Positions 1 through 7,160 of a DNA stretch of 64,000 bases are shown here, in pieces. The notes under the pieces are model-generated. The model was not told the DNA's origin. It ran no database searches and saw only the letters and a list, made by a program, of their open reading frames with translations. The stretch is taken from the NCBI RefSeq assembly GCF_003674065.1, contig NZ_RDBE01000007.1, forward strand, positions 564,085-628,084, in the 5' to 3' direction. Made by a program: the position numbers and the translations under genes. The first letter of the stretch is position 1. Each line of letters begins with the position of its first letter. Source of the DNA: Nocardioides mangrovicus (GTDB lineage Bacteria; Actinomycetota; Actinomycetes; Propionibacteriales; Nocardioidaceae).

Positions 1-1
1 C

Positions 2-409
2 CGGCACGTGCTCCCCAGGCTGCCCACGCGCAACGTGAGGCGGGGCCTGGGTGGCCACCGGCCGTTCGGGGGCTCGGTGTGGTGGGCGCTGCCGCACGGG
101 GTCGCGCAGGACGTGCTCCGGTTCGCCGCCCGGGAGCACCGGTTCGTGCGCTTCTTCCGCTGGGCGCCGTTCAGCGACGAGATGTTCTTCCAGACGGTGG
201 TGCAGGCGGTCGACGGGCCGCCGCTGCGCCCGGCGATCATGTTCACCGACTGGAGCCGGCCCGAGTTCGGCACCGCCTCGCCGGCGACGCTCTCGGCCGC
301 CGATGTCGAGCTACTGCGAGCGCAGTCGCAGTTCTTCGCCCGCAAGTTCGACCTCGACCGCGATCCGGAGCTGTTCGACGTCCTCGACCGCGAGCTCCTC
401 GGTCGCTGA
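2..409 (+). CDS. GT14-type (core-2/I-branching-like) glycosyltransferase, C-terminal fragment
   Basis: This is the last ~135 codons of a gene that begins left of the window. The residues GGSVWWALP, then FFRWAPFSDEMFFQT, then FFARKFDLDRD near the end follow the order seen in bacterial beta-1,6-N-acetylglucosaminyltransferase-like proteins of family GT14 (GS-W block, the S/PDE-FF block, the terminal ARKFD block). Such enzymes transfer a sugar from a nucleotide donor to a glycan. The acceptor cannot be read from the fragment. The frame is open to the left edge, so no start is assigned. The family call rests on a short region and is moderate. Confidence 0.7.
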   Translation, partial: RHVLPRLPTRNVRRGLGGHRPFGGSVWWALPHGVAQDVLRFAAREHRFVRFFRWAPFSDEMFFQTVVQAVDGPPLRPAIMFTDWSRPEFGTASPATLSAADVELLRAQSQFFARKFDLDRDPELFDVLDRELLGR

Positions 410-438
410 GGCTCGTCCGGACGGGGCCGCCGACGCCG

Positions 439-1053
439 TCAGGTCGCGGTGAGCGCCCGCATCGAGCCCACCGTCTCCCGGGGCTCGAAGCCGTCGGCGA
501 CGGCGCGCAGCCACACGCGGTAGGGCGCCTGGCCCCCGTCGGCCGGGTGCTCGAAGACGTCGTGGATCACCAGCAGCCCGCCCGGCTCGAGCCAGCGTGC
601 GAAGCCGTCGTAGTCCGCCCGGGCGTGCACCTCGGCGTGGCCGCCGTCGATGAACAGCAGCGAGAGCGGCGTGCGCCAGTGGCGGCTGACGGTCGTGGAG
701 CGGCCGAGCACCGCCACCACCTCGTCCTCGAGCCCGGCGCGCTCGATGGTGCGGCGGAAGGTGGGCAGGGTGTCCATCCGGCCCGACTCGGCGTCGACCA
801 GGGACGCGTCGTGGTGCTCCCAGCCGGCCTGGTTCTCCTCCGAGCCGCGGTGGTGGTCGACGGTGAAGACGGTGCCGCCCACCTCGCGGGCCGCCGCACC
901 GAGGTAGATCGCCGACTTGCCGCAGTAGCTGCCCACCTCGAGCGCGGGTCCGTGCGGCAGCCGCTCGCGGGCCAGCCGGTGCAGGAAGTCTCCCTCGTCC
1001 TCGGGCATGAAGCCCTTGGCCGCACGGGCGTGGGCCAGCAGGTCGTCGGGCAT
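439..1053 (-). CDS. class I SAM-dependent methyltransferase (Methyltransf_24-like)
   Basis: A 204-residue protein. The SAM-binding motif I lies at residues 38-47 (LEVGSYCGKS), an acidic strand follows at 62-67 (VFTVDH), and a LLFIDGGH motif at 132-139 with a HD pair near 164-165 is typical of the Methyltransf_24 / cephalosporin-hydroxylase-like group. The substrate is not identifiable. I start at the ATG whose first base is 1053, because it shares one base with the TGA of the upstream EI24 gene (TGATG), giving translational coupling; an upstream in-frame start at 1140 would lie inside that gene and adds an Arg-rich stretch with no family resemblance. Confidence 0.8.
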   Translation of the reverse strand: MPDDLLAHARAAKGFMPEDEGDFLHRLARERLPHGPALEVGSYCGKSAIYLGAAAREVGGTVFTVDHHRGSEENQAGWEHHDASLVDAESGRMDTLPTFRRTIERAGLEDEVVAVLGRSTTVSRHWRTPLSLLFIDGGHAEVHARADYDGFARWLEPGGLLVIHDVFEHPADGGQAPYRVWLRAVADGFEPRETVGSMRALTAT

Positions 1054-1781
1054 CACGGCCGGTCCTCCAGCAGCTCGCGAGCGAGGGCCGTCGCCCCGGC
1101 GACGGCGGCCGGCATCCCGGTCACCGCTCCGACCGGCCACAGGAACCAGGCCTGCGTGGTGGTGCCGAAGCCGAGCACGACCCAGCGGCGGCGGCGGATC
1201 AGCTCACGCGAGGCGACCCGGTCCAGGCCGCGCGCCTCCAGCGGCCGGGCCAGCAGCTCGGCGGCGAGCAGTCGACCCGACAGCACCACCCCGAGCACCA
1301 GGCCGACCACGGTCCCCACCACGGGCAGGAAGCCGAGGGCGAAGACCAGGGCGGAGGTGAGGACGCCCAGGCCCATCAGGCGTGCCGCGTCGCCGGCCGA
1401 ACGCCAGAACCCCAGGTCGTGGTCGGGCACCGGGCCGCCGAGCTCGGCCTCGACCGCGCGCCAGATGCGGTCGTAGAAGGGCTCGCCGACGATGAGGGTG
1501 AGGCCGGTGAAGGTGGTGACGGCCAGGAACACCGCGGCGGCCACCACGAGGATCCCGAGCAGGAACCGGACCGGCGTGCGCAGCGACCACTCGTCGGCGA
1601 AGGGCGTGACCCAGCCGGTGAGGTCGCCCACCACCAGCAGCAGGGCCACCAGCAGCGCGAGCACGAGCACCAGCACCACCACCGCCGGCAGCACGCCGAG
1701 CCGCAGCAGCCGCCGGTCGCGGCGGACCAGGTCGGCGCCGCGTCGGAGGAAGGACGCACCGTGCACGAGGTCGGGGAGCAC
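1053..1781 (-). CDS. EI24 domain-containing membrane protein (CysZ-like)
   Basis: A 242-residue polytopic membrane protein with a GTG start. Hydrophobic segments lie around residues 27-50, 72-92, 135-165 and 205-225. The N-terminal FLRRGADLVRRDRRLLRLGVLP and the GLTLIVGEPFYDRIWRAVE segment are typical of the EI24/CysZ family (PF07264). CysZ of Escherichia coli is a sulfate transporter, but actinobacterial members are mostly uncharacterised, so the substrate is unknown. The gene is coupled by one base to the methyltransferase downstream and diverges from the DUF1905 gene over a 35-bp gap. Confidence 0.85.
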   Translation of the reverse strand: MLPDLVHGASFLRRGADLVRRDRRLLRLGVLPAVVVLVLVLALLVALLLVVGDLTGWVTPFADEWSLRTPVRFLLGILVVAAAVFLAVTTFTGLTLIVGEPFYDRIWRAVEAELGGPVPDHDLGFWRSAGDAARLMGLGVLTSALVFALGFLPVVGTVVGLVLGVVLSGRLLAAELLARPLEARGLDRVASRELIRRRRWVVLGFGTTTQAWFLWPVGAVTGMPAAVAGATALARELLEDRP

Positions 1782-1802
1782 CGGGCCATCCTCGCCTGCG
1801 CC

Positions 1803-1808
1803 TATCCT
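1803..1808 (+). promoter_or_regulatory. -10 box TATCCT, leaderless-type promoter of the DUF1905 gene
   Basis: TATCCT ends 8 bases before the ATG at 1817, in the 35-bp gap between divergent genes. The spacing puts the predicted transcription start on or next to the A of the ATG. No ribosome-binding site is present. No clear -35 box is visible. Confidence 0.4.
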
Positions 1809-1816
1809 CGCCCGGT

Positions 1817-2104
1817 ATGGACCTCGCGTTCGTGGGCAAGCTGTGGCACTGGCGCGGGCCGGCGCCGTACCACTTCGTCAGCGTGCCCGAGGACGGCTGC
1901 GAGGAGATCGCGGTGGTCGCGCAGGCGGTGACCTACGGCTGGGGGATGATCCCGGTCGTCGTGACCGTGGGCGGCACCACGTGGAGCACGTCGCTCTGGC
2001 CCAAGGACGGCGGCTACGTCGTGCCGGTCAAAGCCTTCGTGCGCCGCGACGAGGGGCTCGAGCTGGGGATGCCGGTCGAGGTCACCGTGAGCATCGACCT
2101 CTGA
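1817..2104 (+). CDS. DUF1905 domain-containing protein
   Basis: A 95-residue protein. The pattern KLWHWRGPAPYHFVSVPED, then a GWGMIPVVVTVGGTTW segment and a C-terminal VPVKAFVRRDEGLELGMPVEVTV, is the standard DUF1905 (PF08922) layout, a small beta-barrel-like domain. The biochemical role is unknown; in some bacteria the domain is fused to or next to YdeI-like OmdA proteins, which are not present here. It stands alone on the plus strand between two minus-strand genes. Confidence 0.85.
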   Translation: MDLAFVGKLWHWRGPAPYHFVSVPEDGCEEIAVVAQAVTYGWGMIPVVVTVGGTTWSTSLWPKDGGYVVPVKAFVRRDEGLELGMPVEVTVSIDL

Positions 2105-2122
2105 GCGGGGCGCAGCCGGCGG

Positions 2123-2380
2123 CTATTGGCGGTAGTTCTCCACGGTGCCCTCCGGGCGGACCGCGGCCTGGTCGGCATCCTCGCCGAACTCGCGCAGCGC
2201 CTGGCGTTGGCGCAGCAGGTCCCAGTACTGGTCCAGCTCGGCCTCGGCCCGGCGCAGCTGCTCGTGCTCGTCGGTCGCGTCGATCTCCTGGGCGGCGAGC
2301 TTCTCGCGCAGCGCCTTCTCGGTGGCGATGAGCTCACTGATGTGGGCGCGGATGTCTGCGTCGGGGCTGCCGTCGGCCAT
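2123..2380 (-). CDS. DUF2630 family protein
   Basis: A small (85 residues), highly charged, mostly helical protein. The heptad-like central part (LIATEKALREKL...LRRAEAELDQYWDLLRQRQALREFGEDADQAAVRP) matches the DUF2630 pattern, an actinobacterial family of unknown function. I prefer the ATG at 2380 over a GTG nine bases upstream. The gene converges with DUF1905 (18-bp gap) and diverges from the next gene (34 bp between the two starts). Confidence 0.8.
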   Translation of the reverse strand: MADGSPDADIRAHISELIATEKALREKLAAQEIDATDEHEQLRRAEAELDQYWDLLRQRQALREFGEDADQAAVRPEGTVENYRQ

Positions 2381-2414
2381 GACGCACACTCTGCCCTATG
2401 CGGCGAGACCTCCG

Positions 2415-2786
2415 ATGATGCTGCGCGCCGACGACGGCCGCCGGGTCGTCGATCCCTCCGCCGAGGACGTCGTGGCCGCCATCGCCGCCCTCGACGGCCG
2501 GCAGCACACGCTGCTGGTGCTGGTCGGCGACCGGGCGACGTTGCGCATCACCGGCGGCGAGCCCTACCTGGTCGTGCAGTTCCTCGCCGGCGACGGCGAG
2601 TGGCTGCTGGTCGGCGACCCCGACGCCGAGGGGGAGGAGCAGGTGGTGCTGGCGGGGGAGCGACGCTCGACCCTGCGGCGGGTGCTGGTCGGGCGTCGCT
2701 ACGCCGGCGCGGTGGCCGAGCACTTCCGCCGCAAGCAGAAGCGGCGCTTCGGGGCGCGGTGGGAGCGCGTGGTCATCGACGCCTGA
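2415..2786 (+). CDS. hypothetical protein, faintly Imm1-like
   Basis: A 123-residue soluble protein beginning MMLRADDGRR. The segment DRATLRITGGEPYLVVQFLAGDGEW followed by a basic C-terminus (EHFRRKQKRRFGARWE) faintly recalls the Imm1 immunity-protein fold, but no toxin gene is beside it, so a toxin-immunity role is not supported. The first of two adjacent ATG codons was taken as the start. I do not recognise a function. Confidence 0.6.
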   Translation: MMLRADDGRRVVDPSAEDVVAAIAALDGRQHTLLVLVGDRATLRITGGEPYLVVQFLAGDGEWLLVGDPDAEGEEQVVLAGERRSTLRRVLVGRRYAGAVAEHFRRKQKRRFGARWERVVIDA

Positions 2787-2903
2787 GTCCACCTGGGGCC
2801 GTCCGGGTCCACGGACCGAGGACGAGGCTTGAGAAGCAGCCCCGGCAGGCGCAGGATCGAGGCGTCGGATGTGGCCTACTTCACAGGATCAGGGGCGAGA
2901 GCG

Positions 2904-4118
2904 ATGAGCCAGACCAACCGGGTGGTCGTCTACAAGGGCACGGGCGAGGTGGCGGTCGAGTCGATCGACTACCCGAAGCTGGAGGTGCCGGCCGAGGTGG
3001 CCGACCACTTCGGCATCGCGCGGAAGGCGCCGCACGCGGCCATCCTCAAGCTGGTGACCACGAACATCTGCGGATCCGACCAGCACATGGTCCGGGGCCG
3101 GACGACTGCACCGATCGGCCAGTCGCTGGGCCACGAGATCACCGGCGAGGTGGTCGAGGCCGGCGAGGACGTGCTGTTCGTCAAGGAGGGCGACATCTGC
3201 TCGGTGCCGTTCAACATCGCCTGCGGCCGGTGCCGCATGTGCAACGAGGGCAAGACCGGCATCTGCCTCAACGTGAACCCGGCCCGCGCGGGCGCGGCGT
3301 ACGGCTACGTCGACATGGGCGGCTGGATCGGCGGACAGGCCGAGTACGTGATGGTCCCGTACGCCGACTTCAACCTGCTGCCGTTCCCCGACCGCGACCA
3401 GGCCCTGGAGAAGATCCTCGACCTGACGATGCTCTCCGACATCTTCCCGACCGGCTACCACGGCGCCTACACCGCCGGCGTCACCACCGGCTCGACCGTC
3501 TACGTCGCCGGTGCGGGCCCCGTCGGGCTGGCGGCCGCGCTGGCCGCGCAGACCCTCGGCGCCGCGGCCGTCCTGGTCGGCGACATGAACCCCGACCGGC
3601 TCAAGCAGGCCGAGAGCTTCGGCTGCGTGGGCATCGACCTGACCACCGACGGCGAGCTGGCCGACAAGATCGCCGAGGTGCTGGGCGAGCCGGAGGTCGA
3701 CGCGGCCGTCGACGCGGTGGGCTTCGAGGCCCGCGGCCACGGCAAGGACGCCGACGAGGCGCCGGCGACCGTGCTCAACGACGCCATGAGCATCGCCCGC
3801 GCCGGGGCCGGCATCGGCATCCCCGGTCTCTACGTCACCGGCGACCCCGGGGCGGCTGATGAGTCGGCGCAGGAGGGCACGCTCGGCATGCGGCTCGGCC
3901 TCGGCTGGGCCAAGTCGCACTTCTTCATGACCGGCCAGTGCCCGGTGAAGAAGTACAACCGGCAGCTGATGAACCTGATCCTGGCCGACAAGGCGCCGAT
4001 CGCGAAGGCCGTCAACGCCACCACCATCAGCCTCGACGAGGCCCCGCAGGGCTACGCCGACTTCGACAAGGGGGCGGCGCAGAAGTTCGTCATCGACCCC
4101 CACGGGATGGTGGCATAA
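2904..4118 (+). CDS. fdhA: glutathione-independent formaldehyde dehydrogenase (zinc, NAD-dependent)
   Basis: A 404-residue zinc-dependent medium-chain dehydrogenase expected to oxidise formaldehyde to formate with tightly bound NAD, as in the Pseudomonas putida enzyme. Catalytic-zinc ligands are C56 (NICGSDQH) and H77 with E78 (GHEITGE). The structural-zinc cysteines C107, C110, C113 and C121 are all present. The nucleotide-binding GAGPVG is at 203-208, and the family-specific GWAKSH and KYNRQLM blocks are near the C-terminus. The ATG at 2904 has a purine-rich AGGGGCGAGAG just upstream. It is a single-gene unit; a role in one-carbon or demethylation detoxification is inference. Confidence 0.92.
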   Translation: MSQTNRVVVYKGTGEVAVESIDYPKLEVPAEVADHFGIARKAPHAAILKLVTTNICGSDQHMVRGRTTAPIGQSLGHEITGEVVEAGEDVLFVKEGDICSVPFNIACGRCRMCNEGKTGICLNVNPARAGAAYGYVDMGGWIGGQAEYVMVPYADFNLLPFPDRDQALEKILDLTMLSDIFPTGYHGAYTAGVTTGSTVYVAGAGPVGLAAALAAQTLGAAAVLVGDMNPDRLKQAESFGCVGIDLTTDGELADKIAEVLGEPEVDAAVDAVGFEARGHGKDADEAPATVLNDAMSIARAGAGIGIPGLYVTGDPGAADESAQEGTLGMRLGLGWAKSHFFMTGQCPVKKYNRQLMNLILADKAPIAKAVNATTISLDEAPQGYADFDKGAAQKFVIDPHGMVA

Positions 4119-4127
4119 AGGACCGCT

Positions 4128-4334
4128 GAGGCGTCGGGTTCCTGCTGGTCTCGGGCATCGAGGCGTCGCGTTCCCGCGAAGGTACGGGCTCCTGCCGCAG
4201 GTCTCAGACCGACCCGCCGTGCTCGCCGTGTGCGTGGACGTTGGCGGCAGGCTGTGGTCTCGCCGAGGCGTCGCATCCTGCCGGGGGAGGACGGCGCTTC
4301 GCGCGACGCTCTCCAGCAGGATCCGACGTCTCGA
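4128..4334. repeat. cluster of GAGGCGTCGC-type intergenic repeats with a terminal hairpin
   Basis: The 245 bp between convergent fdhA and ppk2 contain three direct variants of one motif at 4128-4140, 4159-4178 and 4262-4282 (GAGGCGTCG followed by GGTT, CGTT or CATCC). An inverted copy lies at 4309-4334. The third and the inverted copy can pair over about 24 bases into an imperfect hairpin that could end transcription in both directions. The same motif, in reverse complement, occurs at 48936-48986. Confidence 0.6.
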
Positions 4335-4363
4335 CCCCTGGCTCCTTCGCTCGCGGGGCCCGC

Positions 4364-5254
4364 TCAGTCGCCTACCGCGTGAATGCCGCGCCTGACCAGG
4401 GCCGGGTCCGGCGTGCCGACGACGTCGGCGTCCTTGCCGGGGTAGTCGAAGCGGGAGAGGAAGGCGCGCATCGCCTCGAGCCGGGCGCGCTTCTTGTCGT
4501 TGGACTTCACGGTGGTCCAGGGGGCCCAGTCGGTGTCGGTGCGGCGGAACATCTCCTCCTTGGCCGCCGTGTAGGCCTCCCACTTGCCCAGCGACTCCAG
4601 GTCCATGGGCGAGAGCTTCCACTGCCGCACGGGATCGACCTGCCGGATGATGAAGCGGGTGCGCTGCTCCGAGCGGGTCACCGAGAACCACAGCTTGGTC
4701 AGCGTGATGCCGCTGTCGACGAGCATGCGCTCGAAAAGCGGTGTCTGCTCCATGAAGCGCTCGTACTCCTCGTCGTCGGCAAAGCCCATCACGCGCTCGA
4801 CGCCGGCGCGGTTGTACCAGGACCGGTCGAAGAGCACGATCTCGCCGCCGGTCGGCAGGTGCTGCACGTAGCGCTGGTAGTACCACTGGTGCTGCTCGCG
4901 CTCGGTGGGCTTCACCAGCGCCACCGTGCGGGCGTAGCGGGGGTTGAGGTGCTCCATGAAGCGCTTGATGGTGCCGCCCTTGCCGGCCGCGTCGCGGCCC
5001 TCGAACAGCAGCACGTGCTTGCCGCCCACCTCCGAGGTCCAGTTCTGGAACTTGATCAGCTCCACCTGCAGCGCGTACTTCTCCTGGTCGTAGGCCGAGC
5101 GTTCCAGCCGCTCGTCGTAAGGGTAGTTCTCGCGCCAGGTGTCCACGGCCTGGCCGGTGGCGTCGATCAGCACCGGGTCGTCGTCATGGTCCTCACCGAC
5201 GCTGTAGCCGTCGGTCTGCAGCCGGTCGATGTACTCGCGGACGTCCTCGATCAC
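4364..5254 (-). CDS. ppk2: polyphosphate kinase 2 (PPK2 family)
   Basis: A 296-residue enzyme that transfers phosphate between polyphosphate and nucleotides, usually driving ADP or GDP phosphorylation from polyphosphate. The Walker A loop GRDAAGKGG is at 86-94, and Walker B with the following lid is at 138-158 (EIVLFDRSWYNRAGVERVMGF region). The QVELIKFQNW and RRTDTDWAPWTTVKSNDKKRAR blocks are family hallmarks. Length fits one-domain (class I) PPK2. The start is the GTG at 5254, where family similarity begins; an upstream frame extension is low-complexity and lies inside the divergent gene. The 54-bp gap to the flavin reductase holds a divergent promoter. Confidence 0.93.
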   Translation of the reverse strand: MIEDVREYIDRLQTDGYSVGEDHDDDPVLIDATGQAVDTWRENYPYDERLERSAYDQEKYALQVELIKFQNWTSEVGGKHVLLFEGRDAAGKGGTIKRFMEHLNPRYARTVALVKPTEREQHQWYYQRYVQHLPTGGEIVLFDRSWYNRAGVERVMGFADDEEYERFMEQTPLFERMLVDSGITLTKLWFSVTRSEQRTRFIIRQVDPVRQWKLSPMDLESLGKWEAYTAAKEEMFRRTDTDWAPWTTVKSNDKKRARLEAMRAFLSRFDYPGKDADVVGTPDPALVRRGIHAVGD

Positions 5255-5296
5255 ACCGGGCAGCCTGCCGCGTCCGGGTGAACACCAGGTGTCCGG

Positions 5297-5302
5297 GACA
5301 AT
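5297..5302 (+). promoter_or_regulatory. -10 box GACAAT of the flavin reductase gene
   Basis: GACAAT ends six bases before the GTG at 5309. With the usual 6-7 base spacing the transcript would begin at the start codon, so the mRNA is probably leaderless. No Shine-Dalgarno sequence is present. Confidence 0.4.
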
Positions 5303-5308
5303 GGCCCG

Positions 5309-5800
5309 GTGACGCCTCCACCTGGGCAGTTCCGCCACGTGCTCGGCCACTTCGCCTCCGGGGTCACCGTCGTCACGGGGCTCGACGAGGCGGGGGAGCC
5401 GCAGGGGCTGACCTGCCAGGCCTTCGCGAGCGTCTCCCTCGACCCGCCGCTGGTGCTGTTCTGCGCGGCCACGACGTCGCGCTCGTGGCCGCTGATCCGA
5501 GCCGGCGGCACGTTCTGCGTGAACCTGCTCGCCCACGACCAGGCCGAGGTGGCCGAGGTGATGGCCGTCCGGGGCGCGGACAAGTTCGCGGGACTCACCT
5601 GGCAGCCGGCACCGGCGACGGGCTCGCCGCTGCTGGCGGGCGTACTGGGGTACGTCGACTGCTCTCTGGAGGCCGTGCACGACGCCGGCGACCACGAGAT
5701 CGTGGTGGGCCGGGTGCAGGCGCTGGACGTGTCCGGGGAGCCGGCCGATCCGCTGGTGCGCTTCTCCGGACGCTACCTAGAAATTGTCCAGACACTGTGA
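5309..5800 (+). CDS. flavin reductase family protein (FMN-binding split-barrel)
   Basis: A 163-residue protein. The N-terminal FRHVLGHFASGVTVVTG, the QGLTCQAFASVSLDPPLVLFCAA stretch and the FCVNLLAHDQ block are the flavin-binding core of the flavin-reductase-like family that supplies FMNH2 or FADH2 to two-component monooxygenases. A cognate monooxygenase is not adjacent; the nearest luciferase-like protein is about 24 kb away, so the partner is unknown. The gene ends 13 bases before the tupA-like start, with no terminator, so the operon that follows may begin with this gene. Confidence 0.88.
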   Translation: MTPPPGQFRHVLGHFASGVTVVTGLDEAGEPQGLTCQAFASVSLDPPLVLFCAATTSRSWPLIRAGGTFCVNLLAHDQAEVAEVMAVRGADKFAGLTWQPAPATGSPLLAGVLGYVDCSLEAVHDAGDHEIVVGRVQALDVSGEPADPLVRFSGRYLEIVQTL

Positions 5801-5813
5801 TCGAATCCGGCGG

Positions 5814-7160
5814 GTGAACCTCCGCACCCGCCGCGCTGTCGCGGCCCTCTCCGCAAGCGCGGTGGCCCTGGGGACGGCCGCCGCCACCGTCCCGGCGGCC
5901 AACGCCGACTACAGCAAGTCGATCACCATCGTCGGCACCAGCGACGTCTACGACTCCGGCCTCATGCAGTACCTGCAGCCGATCTACGAGAAGGACACCG
6001 GCGCCACCTACAACTACGTCAGCAAGGGCACCGGCGACGCCATCGCCTACGCCGAGGCGGGCACCGCGAGCGTGCTGCTCGTGCACGCGGCGTCCCTGGA
6101 GAACCAGTTCGTGGCGCAGGGGTACTCCCTGGAGAAGTTCGGTCGCTCGGTGTTCTGGGGCGACTACGTGCTGGCCGGTCCCACCAGCGACCCGGCCGGC
6201 GTCGCGGCCGACTCCCACGACATCGTCGGCGCGCTGGAGAAGGTCGCCGCCGCCGGCAACGCGGGCACCGCGGACTTCGTCTCGCGCGGCAACACCGCCG
6301 GCACGCCGGTGCAGGAGCACCAGCTGTGGGCGCTGGCCAACGGCACCAAGTGCGACATCAGCGCCACCAACGGCGGCGGCCAGGTGCCCTCGACCGGCAG
6401 CGGCACGTGCAACGCCTCGGGCACCGGCGGCAGCCTGCCGGCCTGGTACCACAAGACCGGCCTGACGCAGGGTCCGAACATCACCAACGCCAGCGCGTGC
6501 AACTACGGCCGGGGCCAGGACTGCTACGTCTTCACCGACCGCGGCACCTTCCAGTACCTGCAGTCCACGGGGCAGGCGCAGAACATGAAGATCCTGGTGC
6601 GTGACAACGCCGCCGCCTCCCGCGGCAACCAGGCCGCCCTGGTCAACGCCTTCCACGCCTACGCCATCAACGGCAGCAAGGTGCCGGCCGGCAACGCGGT
6701 CAGCCGGGCCGGGGCCCTGAAGTTCCTCAACTGGCTGACCTCCTCGGCCGGCCAGAAGGCGGTCGAGGGCTACCTCTCGACCGACTCGCCGTTCATCCCG
6801 GCGGCCTCGCCCGAGGTCAGCGTCGGCCAGGTGCGCACCCAGGTGCACCGCGGCGCGAAGCTGCGGTTCGCCGGCCGGGTCACCAACGCGATCCCGGGCT
6901 ACCCGACGCTGGCCAAGGTCAACGTCAAGCTGATCCAGGTGACCGGGTACGGCAAGCACAAGAAGCAGAAGGTGGTGGCCAGGAAGCACACCACCCGCTA
7001 CGGCTTCTACGCCATCTCCTACAAGCCGAAGAAGACCGCGCGCTACTACGTCCGGGTCGGCCCGCACACGCGGGTGGAGAACCGTTCGCTGAGCCCGATC
7101 TTCGGCGACCTGCTGCAGGCCGGCACCAGCCAGGTGATGCCGGTCAAGGTGAAGCGCTGA
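5814..7160 (+). CDS. tupA: TupA-like tungstate/molybdate ABC substrate-binding protein with Ig-like C-terminus
   Basis: A 448-residue secreted protein starting at GTG. A cleavable-type signal peptide occupies about residues 1-31 (RTRR, a long Ala-rich core, then ANA before DYS). Residues 35-345 follow TupA: a substrate loop VGTSDVYDSG near 38-47 in place of the usual TTTS-x-x-DSG, then YVSKGTGDAI, ASVLLVHAAS, FVSRGN and a terminal YLSTDSPFIPAA. Tungstate binding is the family role, but the altered loop leaves molybdate or another oxyanion open. Residues ~346-448 form a beta-rich, Lys-rich Ig-like extension absent from standard TupA. It leads the seven-gene operon and probably supplies the TupB/TupC pair. 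Confidence 0.8.
   Translation: MNLRTRRAVAALSASAVALGTAAATVPAANADYSKSITIVGTSDVYDSGLMQYLQPIYEKDTGATYNYVSKGTGDAIAYAEAGTASVLLVHAASLENQFVAQGYSLEKFGRSVFWGDYVLAGPTSDPAGVAADSHDIVGALEKVAAAGNAGTADFVSRGNTAGTPVQEHQLWALANGTKCDISATNGGGQVPSTGSGTCNASGTGGSLPAWYHKTGLTQGPNITNASACNYGRGQDCYVFTDRGTFQYLQSTGQAQNMKILVRDNAAASRGNQAALVNAFHAYAINGSKVPAGNAVSRAGALKFLNWLTSSAGQKAVEGYLSTDSPFIPAASPEVSVGQVRTQVHRGAKLRFAGRVTNAIPGYPTLAKVNVKLIQVTGYGKHKKQKVVARKHTTRYGFYAISYKPKKTARYYVRVGPHTRVENRSLSPIFGDLLQAGTSQVMPVKVKR

Noticed and set aside
2415-2786. Toxin-antitoxin or polymorphic toxin immunity gene
   Set aside because: Only a faint Imm1-like segment and no toxin gene nearby.
2889-4886. Minus-strand frame spanning fdhA and ppk2
   Set aside because: It is antisense to a complete dehydrogenase and out of frame with ppk2; no family similarity.
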